This document shows positions 39,804 to 48,998 of a stretch of DNA of 64,000 bases, one piece after another. The translations under genes were made by a program, and so were the position numbers. How positions within the stretch are numbered: the stretch's first letter is position 1; every line of letters begins with the position of its first letter. The DNA is from Leishmania donovani (Eukaryota; Euglenozoa; Kinetoplastea; Trypanosomatida; Trypanosomatidae), in NCBI RefSeq assembly GCF_000227135.1, contig NC_018254.1, positions 246,381 to 310,380 of the forward strand. The letters run 5' to 3'. Below the pieces are notes generated by a model. The model was given only the letters and a program-made list of their open reading frames with translations. It searched no databases and was not told the origin of the DNA.

Positions 39804-42074
39804 ATGGCCTACAGCCAATCGCAGCAGATGCAAAAGGAGTTCCGGCTGCCGATGGTGCCGGGACTGTCCTGTGGCGAGGAGATGATGCGCCGCAACTACG
39901 ATCGTCGCCAGATACACGGTGTGAAGCTGGACTGCGCGACGGCGATCGCTGGCGTGCCAGCAGATCGCACTCTCACCGGCGGCAGTAGCGACTACCCCGG
40001 CTCCACGCTCAAGGGCGCCGTGATGGCCGTCGCGGAGGCGGCCAGGGCTGACGAGCAGGGCGCGGAGGACCCGACAGGCCGCGTGCTCCGCTACTACGGC
40101 TACTGCATCGAGCCAGTCTCGGACAGTGCACTGGAGACGGAGCGGGTGCGCAAGGTGATCCTCAACTTCTACCTGGAGGATGGCACGATGAGCGTGACGG
40201 AGCCGAAACAGGACAACTCCGGGTTTGCCTTTCCCGCCAACCTGAAGCGCCACATCGTCCCCAACCCGGACGGAACGCCGATCACCGCTGCACAGCTGAA
40301 GGTGGGTGGGTCGGTGTCCTTCTACGGCCGCACATACGAGCTGTACGACGCCGACCCCTTCACTCGGGCCCTGCTCAAAGAGGGTGGGGAAGAGGTGCCG
40401 CAGGCCATCGTGCCGCCGACGGACGTGTACACCACGATGCGCGGCCGCCCTGTGGCCAAGGCGCACGACGTCCCGTCCATCGCGGCGTCCAGCCCGCTGA
40501 ACACGATGCTCTCGCCGGCCCAGGTACGGGCGACCCGGCAATTCCTCGAGTTTGACCGCAAGGTGCTGCGGTGCGACTGCACGTGGGACGACACGACGAG
40601 CCTCTACGGCACGAAGCACTTTCTCACGCTTTACTACTTCCTTAGCGACGGCAGTATCGCGTTCGTCGAGAAGGATGTGCAGAACAGCGGCCGCGACCCG
40701 TTTCCCAAGTTCTTAAGCCGCCAGCGCATCGCGAAGCCGACAAGCGCCTCCGGCAAGTTTGACTCCTCTTCTCTTGGCTCCGTCACCTTCAAGGAGGACG
40801 CGAACACCGTCTACTACACCGACGAAGACATCCGCATTGGAAACGTGCTCAACCTCTACGGCCGCCAGGTGAAGATCCACGACTACAACCAGTACACCCG
40901 CGACCACATGGCGAAGAAATTCGGCATCACAGCATACGCTCCCATTCCCGGCGCCACGCCGCCGCCGTTTGTGCCGCCGTGCTCGACGCGCCGCGAGATC
41001 TCCGAGGAGACGGTGCGCGAGCACCACAACGAGAAGCACGAGGAGCTTCGCCGCCACCGCTTCGCCAACTCTGTTGTCAAGTTTCTCGCCCGCCTGGACA
41101 ACGGCAAAGAGGAAGACAAGGTGCGCCGCTTCGTGCTGGCCGTATACCTGGCCGACAACAGCGTCTCCATCTTCGAGCCCGTCATCCGCAACAGCGGAAT
41201 CGTGGGCGGGAAGTTCCTGCAGCGCCAGAAGGTGCGCCGCGCCGATGGCGAGTACTTCCGCGCGGACGACTTCTACGTCGGCGCGCGCGTGGTGCTCAAC
41301 TCGTTTCCGTTTGTCATCCTCAACTCAGACGAGCACTCGCTGAACTACATGGAGCACAACCCTGAGGAATTCGGTCACTCTGACATCAACAAAATCGTCC
41401 GCAAGATGCAAGCGATGCTGCAGAGTAGCACCACGGGTCTCGCCGAGGCGTTCCGCCTCGCCGATGAGAACCGGAGCGGCGGCCTCGACATGGAGGTGTT
41501 TCTGTCCATCATGAAGGAACTCAACCTCGACATCACCGAACAAGAGATCCTGACAGTGCTACGGTACTTTGACAAAAACAACGAGTCGTACGTCAGCTAT
41601 GAAGAGGTGGCCAGCCGCATCATGCCCGAGGGCAGCGCGGTGGCGAGCGACAACCGTTCGTGGGACGCTATCTACCAGGAGGGCGCCGATCATGCCACCG
41701 CGTCGTTCCTCGACGACCCCAAGGAGGCAGAGGAGAAGGAGCGCAAGAGCCGCGAAAACGCGGCGGCTTCTCGAGGTGCGACGGAGTTCCTCAAGCTCTA
41801 CGATCAGCGCCGTCAGCTGTTCATGAAAGAGTTCCACGCCATCACCGACTACGCCAAGGACAGCCTGATCGGGTCTGATGAGTTTAAGATGTGTGCGCGG
41901 CGCAAGCTGGAGCTCTCCTCCATCTCCGACGAAGAGATGTGCGCGCTGGCGAAAAATCTCTTTCCTGTTGTGGCACCGCGCGTGTCGTACGAGGAGTTCA
42001 TGCGCCTGCTGAACGGCACCTCCACCTACGCCCACACCGTCGCCGCCATCGCCTCTCACGGCGCTTCAAAGTAG
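39804..42074 (+). CDS. EFHC1/Rib72-like axonemal protein (three DM10 domains, EF-hands)
   Basis: A 756-residue protein with the architecture of EFHC1/EFHC2 and Chlamydomonas Rib72, microtubule inner proteins of ciliary doublets. Three DM10 domains follow one another at about residues 93-190, 247-370 and 418-516; each has the pattern of an L/V-F-Y-L-x-D-x-S/T-x-x-x-x-E-P strand pair and a late YG(R/K)xxxxxDxDxFT-like segment. After them come EF-hands at about 554-566 (D-x-N-x-S-G-x-L, but Val at loop position 12) and about 589-601 (D-x-N-x-E with Glu at position 12), so Ca2+ binding may be reduced in the first. The C-terminal ~130 residues are helical and include another EF-like region. Trypanosomatids have a motile flagellum, so location in axonemal doublets is expected. 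The start fits the upstream acceptor and the length matches the family. Confidence 0.93.
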   Translation: MAYSQSQQMQKEFRLPMVPGLSCGEEMMRRNYDRRQIHGVKLDCATAIAGVPADRTLTGGSSDYPGSTLKGAVMAVAEAARADEQGAEDPTGRVLRYYGYCIEPVSDSALETERVRKVILNFYLEDGTMSVTEPKQDNSGFAFPANLKRHIVPNPDGTPITAAQLKVGGSVSFYGRTYELYDADPFTRALLKEGGEEVPQAIVPPTDVYTTMRGRPVAKAHDVPSIAASSPLNTMLSPAQVRATRQFLEFDRKVLRCDCTWDDTTSLYGTKHFLTLYYFLSDGSIAFVEKDVQNSGRDPFPKFLSRQRIAKPTSASGKFDSSSLGSVTFKEDANTVYYTDEDIRIGNVLNLYGRQVKIHDYNQYTRDHMAKKFGITAYAPIPGATPPPFVPPCSTRREISEETVREHHNEKHEELRRHRFANSVVKFLARLDNGKEEDKVRRFVLAVYLADNSVSIFEPVIRNSGIVGGKFLQRQKVRRADGEYFRADDFYVGARVVLNSFPFVILNSDEHSLNYMEHNPEEFGHSDINKIVRKMQAMLQSSTTGLAEAFRLADENRSGGLDMEVFLSIMKELNLDITEQEILTVLRYFDKNNESYVSYEEVASRIMPEGSAVASDNRSWDAIYQEGADHATASFLDDPKEAEEKERKSRENAAASRGATEFLKLYDQRRQLFMKEFHAITDYAKDSLIGSDEFKMCARRKLELSSISDEEMCALAKNLFPVVAPRVSYEEFMRLLNGTSTYAHTVAAIASHGASK

Positions 42075-43395
42075 GCTGGAATGTGGTGGGTGTGATATGG
42101 CAGCAGACGGAGGGGAGGAGAGGGGCACCGAGGCGGGTGCTTGCCCGCCTGTATCTCTAAGTAAGTGTGCGTGTATGTCCACAGCTACAAAGACACGATG
42201 TAAAGTACGAACACAAGAGCAGAAGCTGATGCGGTGCGATGCTTGGCAAGGTGTCTCACTGGAGCCTAGAGCGCTACCCCCTTTCTCACGTCTCGCTCCG
42301 CCCCAGTGACTCCGCGGGAGAGAAAGGTGTCGCGCTTGTGATGATTGCAGATGTGCATGAGGTACGATGGCTGTCATCTCTGCGTTGTCCTCTTTTTTTT
42401 TTGGTGGGGGAGGGTCTTTTCATGTGCGTGTGTGTCTGTGTGGGGTTATTTTGAGTGTGTTTGTTGTCATGTTTCCACCGTTGCTTCTTGCGCCTGGTGT
42501 CCATATTTAGACCTCTGCTTCCCTTCTCCTCCCATCATCGTTAGGGTCGCTCGTCGTCCAGCAATGGCGATAGCCTTCTTCGATGACACCCCCTCACCTC
42601 TTCATCGACAGGCCAAGGGAGAGGGGATGAGGGCAAGGGTCGTACCGTCTTATATACATACGCACAGAGGGAGAGAGGGGGGGGGCGTGCGTGCACGTGA
42701 CACTAGTCCTTTGTATTTCCTTCCTCTCCTCCTCCCTCGCCCCCTCCCTTTCTCATCTATCTTTCTTGTATCTGTGGCTGTGGCTGTATGCCACTCGTCT
42801 TCATCGCGCTGCGGCGGATACGCGGGTAGTTCATGTATGATAGGGCATCTCTCTGTCCGCTCTACGGTGGCAAAGCATCAACGAGGAAAGCGGAATAAGG
42901 CCAGCGGACAAGTCACAGAAAAGCTCTCCAGGGTGGAGAGGGGGAGGGGTGCGGAATGGGCTGCGCGGCGGCGTTCGCGTGACTCCAGCTCCGCCATCCG
43001 TCTCCTCCTCTTTCCCCTGCCCTAGCAACACCCTCCGTACTCTTTCCTGTGATGATTTGTGTCGACGTGGAACGCATTAGGGGCAGTTTTGCGACTCATG
43101 CTTTGATCTACAGTCGATGCCTTTCGTGTGTGCGTGTGCACGTGCGCGCACGCTGTCCCGTAAGGTGCAGGCCACCTATCTTGGGAACGGTCTTTTTCTG
43201 TGCCGCGTTGCACGCGCAGGGAGGGTGTGGGCCTCTGTCCGACTGTGCGTCCACCCCCCCCCCATCGCCACCCTCCGGCTCCTCTGCTACACCATCCTGA
43301 AAAGTCCACAGCGCCCCATCTGCACTTCCTCACGCGCAGCCCCCTACATCCTTTGCGTCCTCGCACTCATCAGCTGCTTTTTTTTCCTTTTCGGA
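42075..43395. other. Intergenic, no gene seen
   Basis: About 1.3 kb of 3' UTR and 5' flank; T-run near 42391, TG-rich stretch at 42420-42445, pyrimidine tracts from 42480. The predicted acceptor for the next gene is the AG near 43370. Confidence 0.65.
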
Positions 43396-43899
43396 ATGCG
43401 CGTTACAAAGTTTGTGCTGCTGTGCCTGGCAGCAGCTCTACTGAGCGTAGTTATCGCACTTCCATCGATGCCCGCGCCAGAGACGGTTGCAGATTGCCTT
43501 GGTCTCGGGTTCGAGAAGGACGTAGTAAGCTGCCGTCTGTGCGCCAAGCTGCTCCTCGTGACGCAAAATGACGAGCTGCGGAAAGAGTGCGAAAGCTGCT
43601 GCACAGCAGACAAGGGTGGCGCGGCTGATGATGTCACCTACGTGTCCGCCCGCATCGAGCTCCGCGGTATTGCCCGTGCAACTGCGCCGTCGGAGATAAA
43701 CTCTCTCGCCATCTTCAAGCGTACGCGCCGTTTAGAGCCCTACTTTAAGTACATCTCGTTTGTGGAAAAATCCTCAATGATGTTTCCGCAAGTGGTACTC
43801 GTTGGTAGCGACCCGAAGGATGACTTGACGATGCACATCACGGGCTGGTCTGCCGAAGCGCTCCACGATCTCTTTAGGAAGAAGATACGAGTGAACTGA
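43396..43899 (+). CDS. SELENOF (Sep15)-like ER protein lacking the CxU redox motif
   Basis: A 167-residue secretory protein related to selenoprotein F (Sep15), an ER-resident thioredoxin-like protein that binds UDP-glucose:glycoprotein glucosyltransferase. Residues 1-21 form a signal peptide (basic start, Leu/Ala/Val core). The six cysteines C34, C46, C49, C65, C68 and C69 reproduce the Cys-rich UGGT-binding region (C...C-x2-C...C-x2-C-C). The thioredoxin-like part follows from about residue 80; its end (PQVVLVGSDPKDDL, then GWSAEALHDLFRKK) fits the family. Where SELENOF has C-G-U, this protein reads R90-G91-I92, so neither redox residue remains. No UGA codon or in-frame stop is involved. There is no KDEL-type end, as in SELENOF, which is retained through UGGT. 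A sense SIDER2 lies in the 3' flank. The start is the only ATG giving a signal peptide. Confidence 0.85.
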   Translation: MRVTKFVLLCLAAALLSVVIALPSMPAPETVADCLGLGFEKDVVSCRLCAKLLLVTQNDELRKECESCCTADKGGAADDVTYVSARIELRGIARATAPSEINSLAIFKRTRRLEPYFKYISFVEKSSMMFPQVVLVGSDPKDDLTMHITGWSAEALHDLFRKKIRVN

Positions 43900-44254
43900 C
43901 CTCACCTTGAGGAATGGGGTGCTCTTGACCAAGAAGAGGAAGAGGCGGCGCTGACTGCCTTCTTGCGCCGACACTTCCTTCCCTCCTCTCCGTCGAAGGC
44001 ACACAGGGAAAAGCACACGCCCACAAAAGCGATGCTCGGGGTTTCCATTCAGGATCATGCGCTCACGAAGGAAGCACGTGTGTCTCTCCTTTTTTCTTGT
44101 AGGTGGGTGCGTGTGCGTGGGAAGCGGAAGAGGGGAGACCGTCCGGGACGTGCTTCTGTCAAGCGGACTTGTCTCTGTGGCATCGGCAACCCTGCGAGAA
44201 GCTAATACACAGAGACGATGTGACCTCCATGTCTGCTTTCGTTTGCTTGCATTT

Positions 44255-44812
44255 TGCACTCCCGGACGACGAGGGGGGTGGAGGGTGCACCCCTCAGTGC
44301 GTCGTGTCGCAGGGCCCAGCACGCACACCACTCTGTGTGTGTGTGTGTGTGGCTGTGGGGAAGCGAGCCAGCCCCCCAACCCCTAAACCCCTGCCAAGTG
44401 CCCCAGCCACCTCGGGTGGTGGCGGGGCCCAGCACCGACGACGTAGGGGAGGTCAGAGCGATGTATCGCTGCTGATGTCGCTGGTGAGGTTGTGGAGGGC
44501 GTGGCGCCGGAGCGGCCAGCGTGGCTCGAGCACATCTCCCCCCTCTCCCTCCCCCTCCGGGGCCCTCACTCTGCCCAGCGGTGCAGGGAGCCTGCGCCAC
44601 TCTCAAGGAGGGTGCGGCTGTGTAGCGCTTGGGACGGAGGCCGTCCCCAGGTGACTGTGTTGGCGCAGTGCTGTACCGCGTATGCCTACCGCTGCCTCGC
44701 GCCAGGCCATGTGGGCCGGTGTGACGGGGCCGGCTGGAGGGGAGTGGAGTGGCGTGCAGCTCGCGTTGCACGGGCAGAGCAAGGGGCACACGCTGAGGCA
44801 AAAGCGGAAAGC
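44255..44812 (+). mobile_element. SIDER2-like degenerate retroposon, copy 2 (sense)
   Basis: About 550 bases. The hallmark of the ingi/L1Tc clade occurs twice: a first, weaker copy around 44275-44335 (CAGGGCCCAGCAC) and a second, clear copy at about 44389-44460 (CCCTGCC, GCCACCTC, GTGGTGGCGGGGCCCAGCAC). A doubled 79-base signature is typical of Leishmania SIDER2. The element ends in a short A-rich tail (AAAAGCGGAAAG near 44801-44812). It is the only one of the three copies in sense relative to transcription, 356 bases after the SELENOF-like stop codon, so it should be part of that mRNA's 3' UTR. Confidence 0.85.
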
Positions 44813-45360
44813 AATCTACGTACCGTCACATGGTTGCAGCACTATTCCGACCACCTCCACATATTACTTTCTGTCTGTCATTGCTCCCATTGTCCCTCCT
44901 CTCCCTTTCCCGCTGCAATGCCAGCCACTGCGTTTTTCTTTTTTGCCTCTCTCTCTGTGTGCGTGCTTGATTTTTAGTTTGTATTGAGCTTCGCCCCTCT
45001 CTTGATTGCGTGTGGTGGATCACCAAGTGCCCTCCTGCTTCCCAGTCTAACGCACTTACATACACTCGCGCCCGCACCCACACAGAGACGCACATATAGT
45101 AGCACAGCCTGCACGGGTGCCAGACCGCCTGTCCCTATTCCGAAGATTCTCCCTACTCTCTCGGCACACGCTCACGACGACACAGTGGGGGGGGGGGCGT
45201 GTTCCCTGTCGAGAGTCGCTCGTTCACGGGGTAGCCGGCAGCTGACGCTCGTCAGCTTTGCAGACCCCTGTCCTGTAGAGCGTGCATCGCTGTCTCCCTC
45301 GCCCGTCAGCCGCCTCTCCTTGACACGCTCCTGTGTTTTCTCTCGTTGCATATAACCCTG

Positions 45361-45398
45361 CTGGTTTTCCCCTGCCGTCCGTCTATTCCTCCTCACAG
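45361..45398 (+). promoter_or_regulatory. Strong predicted spliced-leader acceptor for OGDH E1
   Basis: A long CT tract ends in CACAG with AG at 45397-45398, 33 bases before the start codon; no ATG intervenes. Confidence 0.65.
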
Positions 45399-45430
45399 AT
45401 CCGTGCAGTCTCGCTATTCAACGAAACAAA

Positions 45431-48400
45431 ATGATGCGCCGCGCATTGAGTGGTGCCGTCGCCGTCCGCGCGTCGGCGATGCGCAGTTATACGGACGCCC
45501 GCACGATCCGCAAGCCGAACCCATATGACCAGCTCGTCAACGCCGAGAACCAGCACTACGTGGAGGATCTCATGCGACAGTACGAGGCTGACAGCGCTCT
45601 TGTCGATCCCAGCTGGGTGCCCGTGCTGGAGGCAATTCGGTCCGGAAGTGACGATTCTCCGGTTGTGGCGACGTTCAGCCGCCCGACAGACGCCAAGTCA
45701 TTGTCGGAAAAGCAGCGCCACGACAATATGCGCCTTTCGTGGATGATCCGCGAATACGAGCGGTTTGGCCACCATATGGCGAACGTGGACCCGCTCAGCG
45801 GCTACCACGCCGATAATCGTATCCTGGGATCTCGCACACTGGCGCCGGAGGAGTTCGGCTTCACCAAGGATGATCTGACGCATGTCTTCAACGTCACTTT
45901 TGGCGCCAGCCACGAGGCGACCTTTGTCAGCGGTGGCACTGCCATGACGCTGCAGCAGATTATCGATCAACTCCGCCGGCTCTACTGTGGACCGATCGGG
46001 TTCGAGTTCATGTCGTCGGGCTTCTTCGAGCTGCGCAACTGGTTCCGGCAGGAGGTCATGGACTCCCTGCAGCCCTTGCCAGCCGAGGAGCGTAGGCTTT
46101 ACTACAACGACGTCGTGAAGGCCTGTGGCTTCGAGAAGTTTCTGCAGTTGAAGTACGCCACAAAGCATCGCTTCGGCCTCGACGGCGGCGAGGCGCTCAT
46201 TCCGGCCTTGAAGGCCGCCATCCTCACGTCGAGCGACCTCGGCGTGCAGAGCGCGATCATCGGCATGGCACACCGCGGCCGCCTGAATGTCCTGGCGAAC
46301 GTGCTGCGCAAGTCCCTGCGCGCCATCCTCAACGAGTTCGAAGGCCGCGTGGCGATCGAGGATGCGCACCTCACCGGCGACGTCGAGTACCATCTCGGCA
46401 AGCGCAAGCACGTGAAACTGCCAAACAACAAGTCCATCGAGCTGGACCTGCTGCCGAACCCCTCCCATCTCGAAGCCGTAAACCCGCTGGTGCTGGGTAA
46501 GGCGCGTGCGCGGCAAATCTACACGAACGACGTGGAGTGCACGGCGGTGCTGCCGATCCTCATCCACGGCGACGCCGCATTCGCGGGTCAAGGGTCGTGC
46601 TACGAGACGATGGGCTTCTGCGAGCTAGAAAACTTCCACGTCGGTGGCACGCTGCATTTGGTCATCAACAACCAGATTGGATTCACCACCAACCCGAAGG
46701 ACTCGCGCGCCAGCGCCTACTGCACCGACCTGTCAAAGGTGAACAACGCCCCCGTGATGCACGTCAACGGTGATGACGTGGACGCGTGCGTGAAGGCGGC
46801 CAAGATTGCCGCACGCTTCCGCCAGCAGTTCCACCACGACATCATCATCGACCTCGTCTGCTACCGCCGCTACGGACACAACGAAACCGACCTGCCCGAC
46901 TTTACCCAGCCGCAGCTGTACAACCAGATTCGCCAGCACCCCAGCGTCGTAGACATTTACACCAAGACCCTCATCAGGGACGGCGTGCTGACGGCAGAGG
47001 AGGCCAAAGCGAAGGACAAGGAATGGGAGGGCGTCCTGCGCCAGGCGTACGACCGCATGAACAGCGCACAGAACTTCGTGAAAGTCATGCCCGTGTTTGA
47101 CCCCGAGAGCGAGAACACCTCGGCCGATTTGTCGTACGCGAAGATCGCTGCCACACGTGTGCCGCCGCCGGTTTCGGCGGTGGACACCGGCGTCGAGACT
47201 CAGACGCTACGCATGGCCGGCTTGCGCCTGGCGTCGATCCCGAAGGAGATGCAGAAGCCGCACCCGGTGGTGGAACGGACGTACGCGGCGCGCAAGAAGG
47301 GCACGGAGCAGGGGGACGCAATCGAGTGGTGTCAGGCAGAGCTCATGGCGTTGGCGACACTCTCAATGCAAGGGGTGCCGATCCGGCTGACTGGCGAGGA
47401 TGTCGAGCGCGGCACCTTCACCCAGCGCCACGCCGGCATTACGGACATGAAGACGAACCTCAAGTACTTCCCGGTGAAGACGCTGTCGCCTTCGCAGGCC
47501 CTCATCACAATCTCCAACAGCTCCCTCTCTGAGCTCGGCGTCTGCGGCTTTGAGATGGGGTACAACATGGAGAACACCCGCTCCATCACCATTTGGGAGG
47601 CCCAGTTCGGCGACTTCGCTAACGGTGCACAGGTGATCTTCGACCAGTTCCTCAGCTGCTGCGAGGAGAAGTGGAATGAGCACAGTAGCCTCGTCCTGTC
47701 GCTGCCGCACGGCTACTCGGGCGCCGGCCCCGAGCACAGCTCTGCTCGCGTGGAACGCTTCCTGCAGCTGAGCGACGACGGCGACCGAGTGCCATCGGAC
47801 TTTCGCCACTTCCCCAACGACCAGGCGCTCGAAATCCGCATCCGTCGCCACAACTGGCAGGTGACCTACCCCAGCACTCCGGCGAACTACTTTCATCTTC
47901 TGCGCCGCCAAGGACTCCGCGAATTTGCGAAGCCGCTCATCAATTTCTTCTCGAAGGCGCGCCTGCGTGCGCCGAACCTATCAAAGCTGTCCGACATGAC
48001 TCAGGGGACCAGTTTCAAGGCGGTCATTGACACCGCACGCGCCAAGGACACGGTGGCCCGCAAGGTCGTGTTCTGCTCTGGCCAAATCGAGAGCATTGTG
48101 AATGATGCAAAGGCCGCCAGGCAGAAGGAGACGCCAGGCGTGCACGACGACGTCGTCCTCGTCACAGTCGAGCAGCTGGCTCCGTTCCCGTGGGAACAGG
48201 TGGCGGATGTGATGGAGAAGTACGCGCAGCGTAACCTCAACACGGAGTTTGTGTGGCTGCAGGAGGAGCCACGCAACATGGGCATGTGGACGCACATGCG
48301 GCCCCGCATGAACAGCCTGATGCACCATCTCGGCCTCAAGCAGAAGCGCATTAACGTCGTGAGCCGCCCGTCTGCAGCTTCGCCGTCCACGGGCTACGGC

Positions 48401-48451
48401 TCCGTGCACGTGGCGGAGGAGAAGAAGCTTATCGCGGAAACCCTCGCATGA
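45431..48451 (+). CDS. OGDH: 2-oxoglutarate dehydrogenase E1 component
   Basis: A 1006-residue thiamine-diphosphate-dependent E1 subunit that decarboxylates 2-oxoglutarate in the TCA-cycle dehydrogenase complex, passing the succinyl group to the E2 lipoyl domain. Residues 1-~28 (Met, Arg, Ala, Ser, Val) look like a mitochondrial presequence. The E1 N-terminal segment (NAENQHYVEDLMRQY, then DPSW) is present. Family motifs follow: A-H281-R-G-R-L-N-V, the ThDP-Mg region H379-G-D381-AAFAGQG, then NNQIGFTT, and later RYGHNE, followed by the pyrimidine-binding domain (HAGITDMK, ISNSSLSELGVCGFE, the WEAQFGDFANGAQ stretch) and the C-terminal domain ending near GYGSVHVAEE. Length is normal. Trypanosomes have two E1-type paralogues, one reported with a glycosomal association; no clear PTS2 (R-L/I-x5-H-L) is visible here, so a mitochondrial location is preferred. 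Confidence 0.97.
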   Translation: MMRRALSGAVAVRASAMRSYTDARTIRKPNPYDQLVNAENQHYVEDLMRQYEADSALVDPSWVPVLEAIRSGSDDSPVVATFSRPTDAKSLSEKQRHDNMRLSWMIREYERFGHHMANVDPLSGYHADNRILGSRTLAPEEFGFTKDDLTHVFNVTFGASHEATFVSGGTAMTLQQIIDQLRRLYCGPIGFEFMSSGFFELRNWFRQEVMDSLQPLPAEERRLYYNDVVKACGFEKFLQLKYATKHRFGLDGGEALIPALKAAILTSSDLGVQSAIIGMAHRGRLNVLANVLRKSLRAILNEFEGRVAIEDAHLTGDVEYHLGKRKHVKLPNNKSIELDLLPNPSHLEAVNPLVLGKARARQIYTNDVECTAVLPILIHGDAAFAGQGSCYETMGFCELENFHVGGTLHLVINNQIGFTTNPKDSRASAYCTDLSKVNNAPVMHVNGDDVDACVKAAKIAARFRQQFHHDIIIDLVCYRRYGHNETDLPDFTQPQLYNQIRQHPSVVDIYTKTLIRDGVLTAEEAKAKDKEWEGVLRQAYDRMNSAQNFVKVMPVFDPESENTSADLSYAKIAATRVPPPVSAVDTGVETQTLRMAGLRLASIPKEMQKPHPVVERTYAARKKGTEQGDAIEWCQAELMALATLSMQGVPIRLTGEDVERGTFTQRHAGITDMKTNLKYFPVKTLSPSQALITISNSSLSELGVCGFEMGYNMENTRSITIWEAQFGDFANGAQVIFDQFLSCCEEKWNEHSSLVLSLPHGYSGAGPEHSSARVERFLQLSDDGDRVPSDFRHFPNDQALEIRIRRHNWQVTYPSTPANYFHLLRRQGLREFAKPLINFFSKARLRAPNLSKLSDMTQGTSFKAVIDTARAKDTVARKVVFCSGQIESIVNDAKAARQKETPGVHDDVVLVTVEQLAPFPWEQVADVMEKYAQRNLNTEFVWLQEEPRNMGMWTHMRPRMNSLMHHLGLKQKRINVVSRPSAASPSTGYGSVHVAEEKKLIAETLA

Positions 48452-48847
48452 AGCGTGTGAGAGCGCTCACGCGTGACGGCGCTTCATCTTGCTGGCGACT
48501 CCCCTCTTTGGCTTCGGTGCGGGCGTCTCTCTTTGCTCCCTTTCCGGTATCAGCCCCCACCCACACTCTGCCAACTCCGCCATGCCTCTGCGTGCTTCTT
48601 TCGCATGTGCTTGTTGTTTTCGGCCCTCCCCGCTCCTCTCTCCCCTTGATGATGTGGTCGCTCGCCTGTTGACGGGTTCCACGTTTCTTTTTGGGTGTGC
48701 ACCCTTCCCCCTCCCCACCACCGACACCTTTTTTTCTCACGCATATTTCATGAACAATTCAACGTGCGTCTGCGTGTGAGAGTAAGGGTGCTACTTTTTT
48801 GTTCTTGTGTGCCGTCTGCTTGGCTGTCCTCGTCTTTGTCCGTTCTC

Positions 48848-48998
48848 GTTGAAAGGTAAGGGGTGGGGGAAGGGGAGCACTCTCCGTGTGCTGGCGGTGA
48901 AGCTGGAACGCACCCACACAGGCACACAGGAAAAGAGAGAGGTCGGCGTGCCCCTGTTGCCCATCCCACACCCCACCCCGTACCCCTTACCCTTCAAC
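48848..48998. repeat. Inverted repeat (hairpin) in OGDH 3' flank
   Basis: The segment from 48848 (GTTGAAAGGTAAGGGGT...) is matched by the reverse complement of 48971-48998 (GTTGAAGGGTAAGGGGT...), 16 of the first 17 bases agreeing, followed by G-rich extensions. The loop is about 100 bases. The transcript could form a long hairpin. Confidence 0.75.

Larger units (their letters stand above)
43900..45430. other. Intergenic with SIDER2 copy
   Basis: About 1.5 kb: SELENOF-like 3' UTR with a sense SIDER2 (44255-44812), then the 5' flank of the OGDH gene with an 11-base G run near 45186 and a strong acceptor at 45361-45398. Confidence 0.7.

Noticed and set aside
43396..43899. Selenocysteine (in-frame TGA) in the SELENOF-like gene
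   Set aside because: The frame has no internal TGA and the expected Sec position is an Ile codon, so no SECIS element is needed.
45698..46591. 297-codon antisense frame in the OGDH gene, and 36202-37308 antisense to the WD40 gene
   Set aside because: Shadow frames of strongly coding sense genes; no family resemblance.
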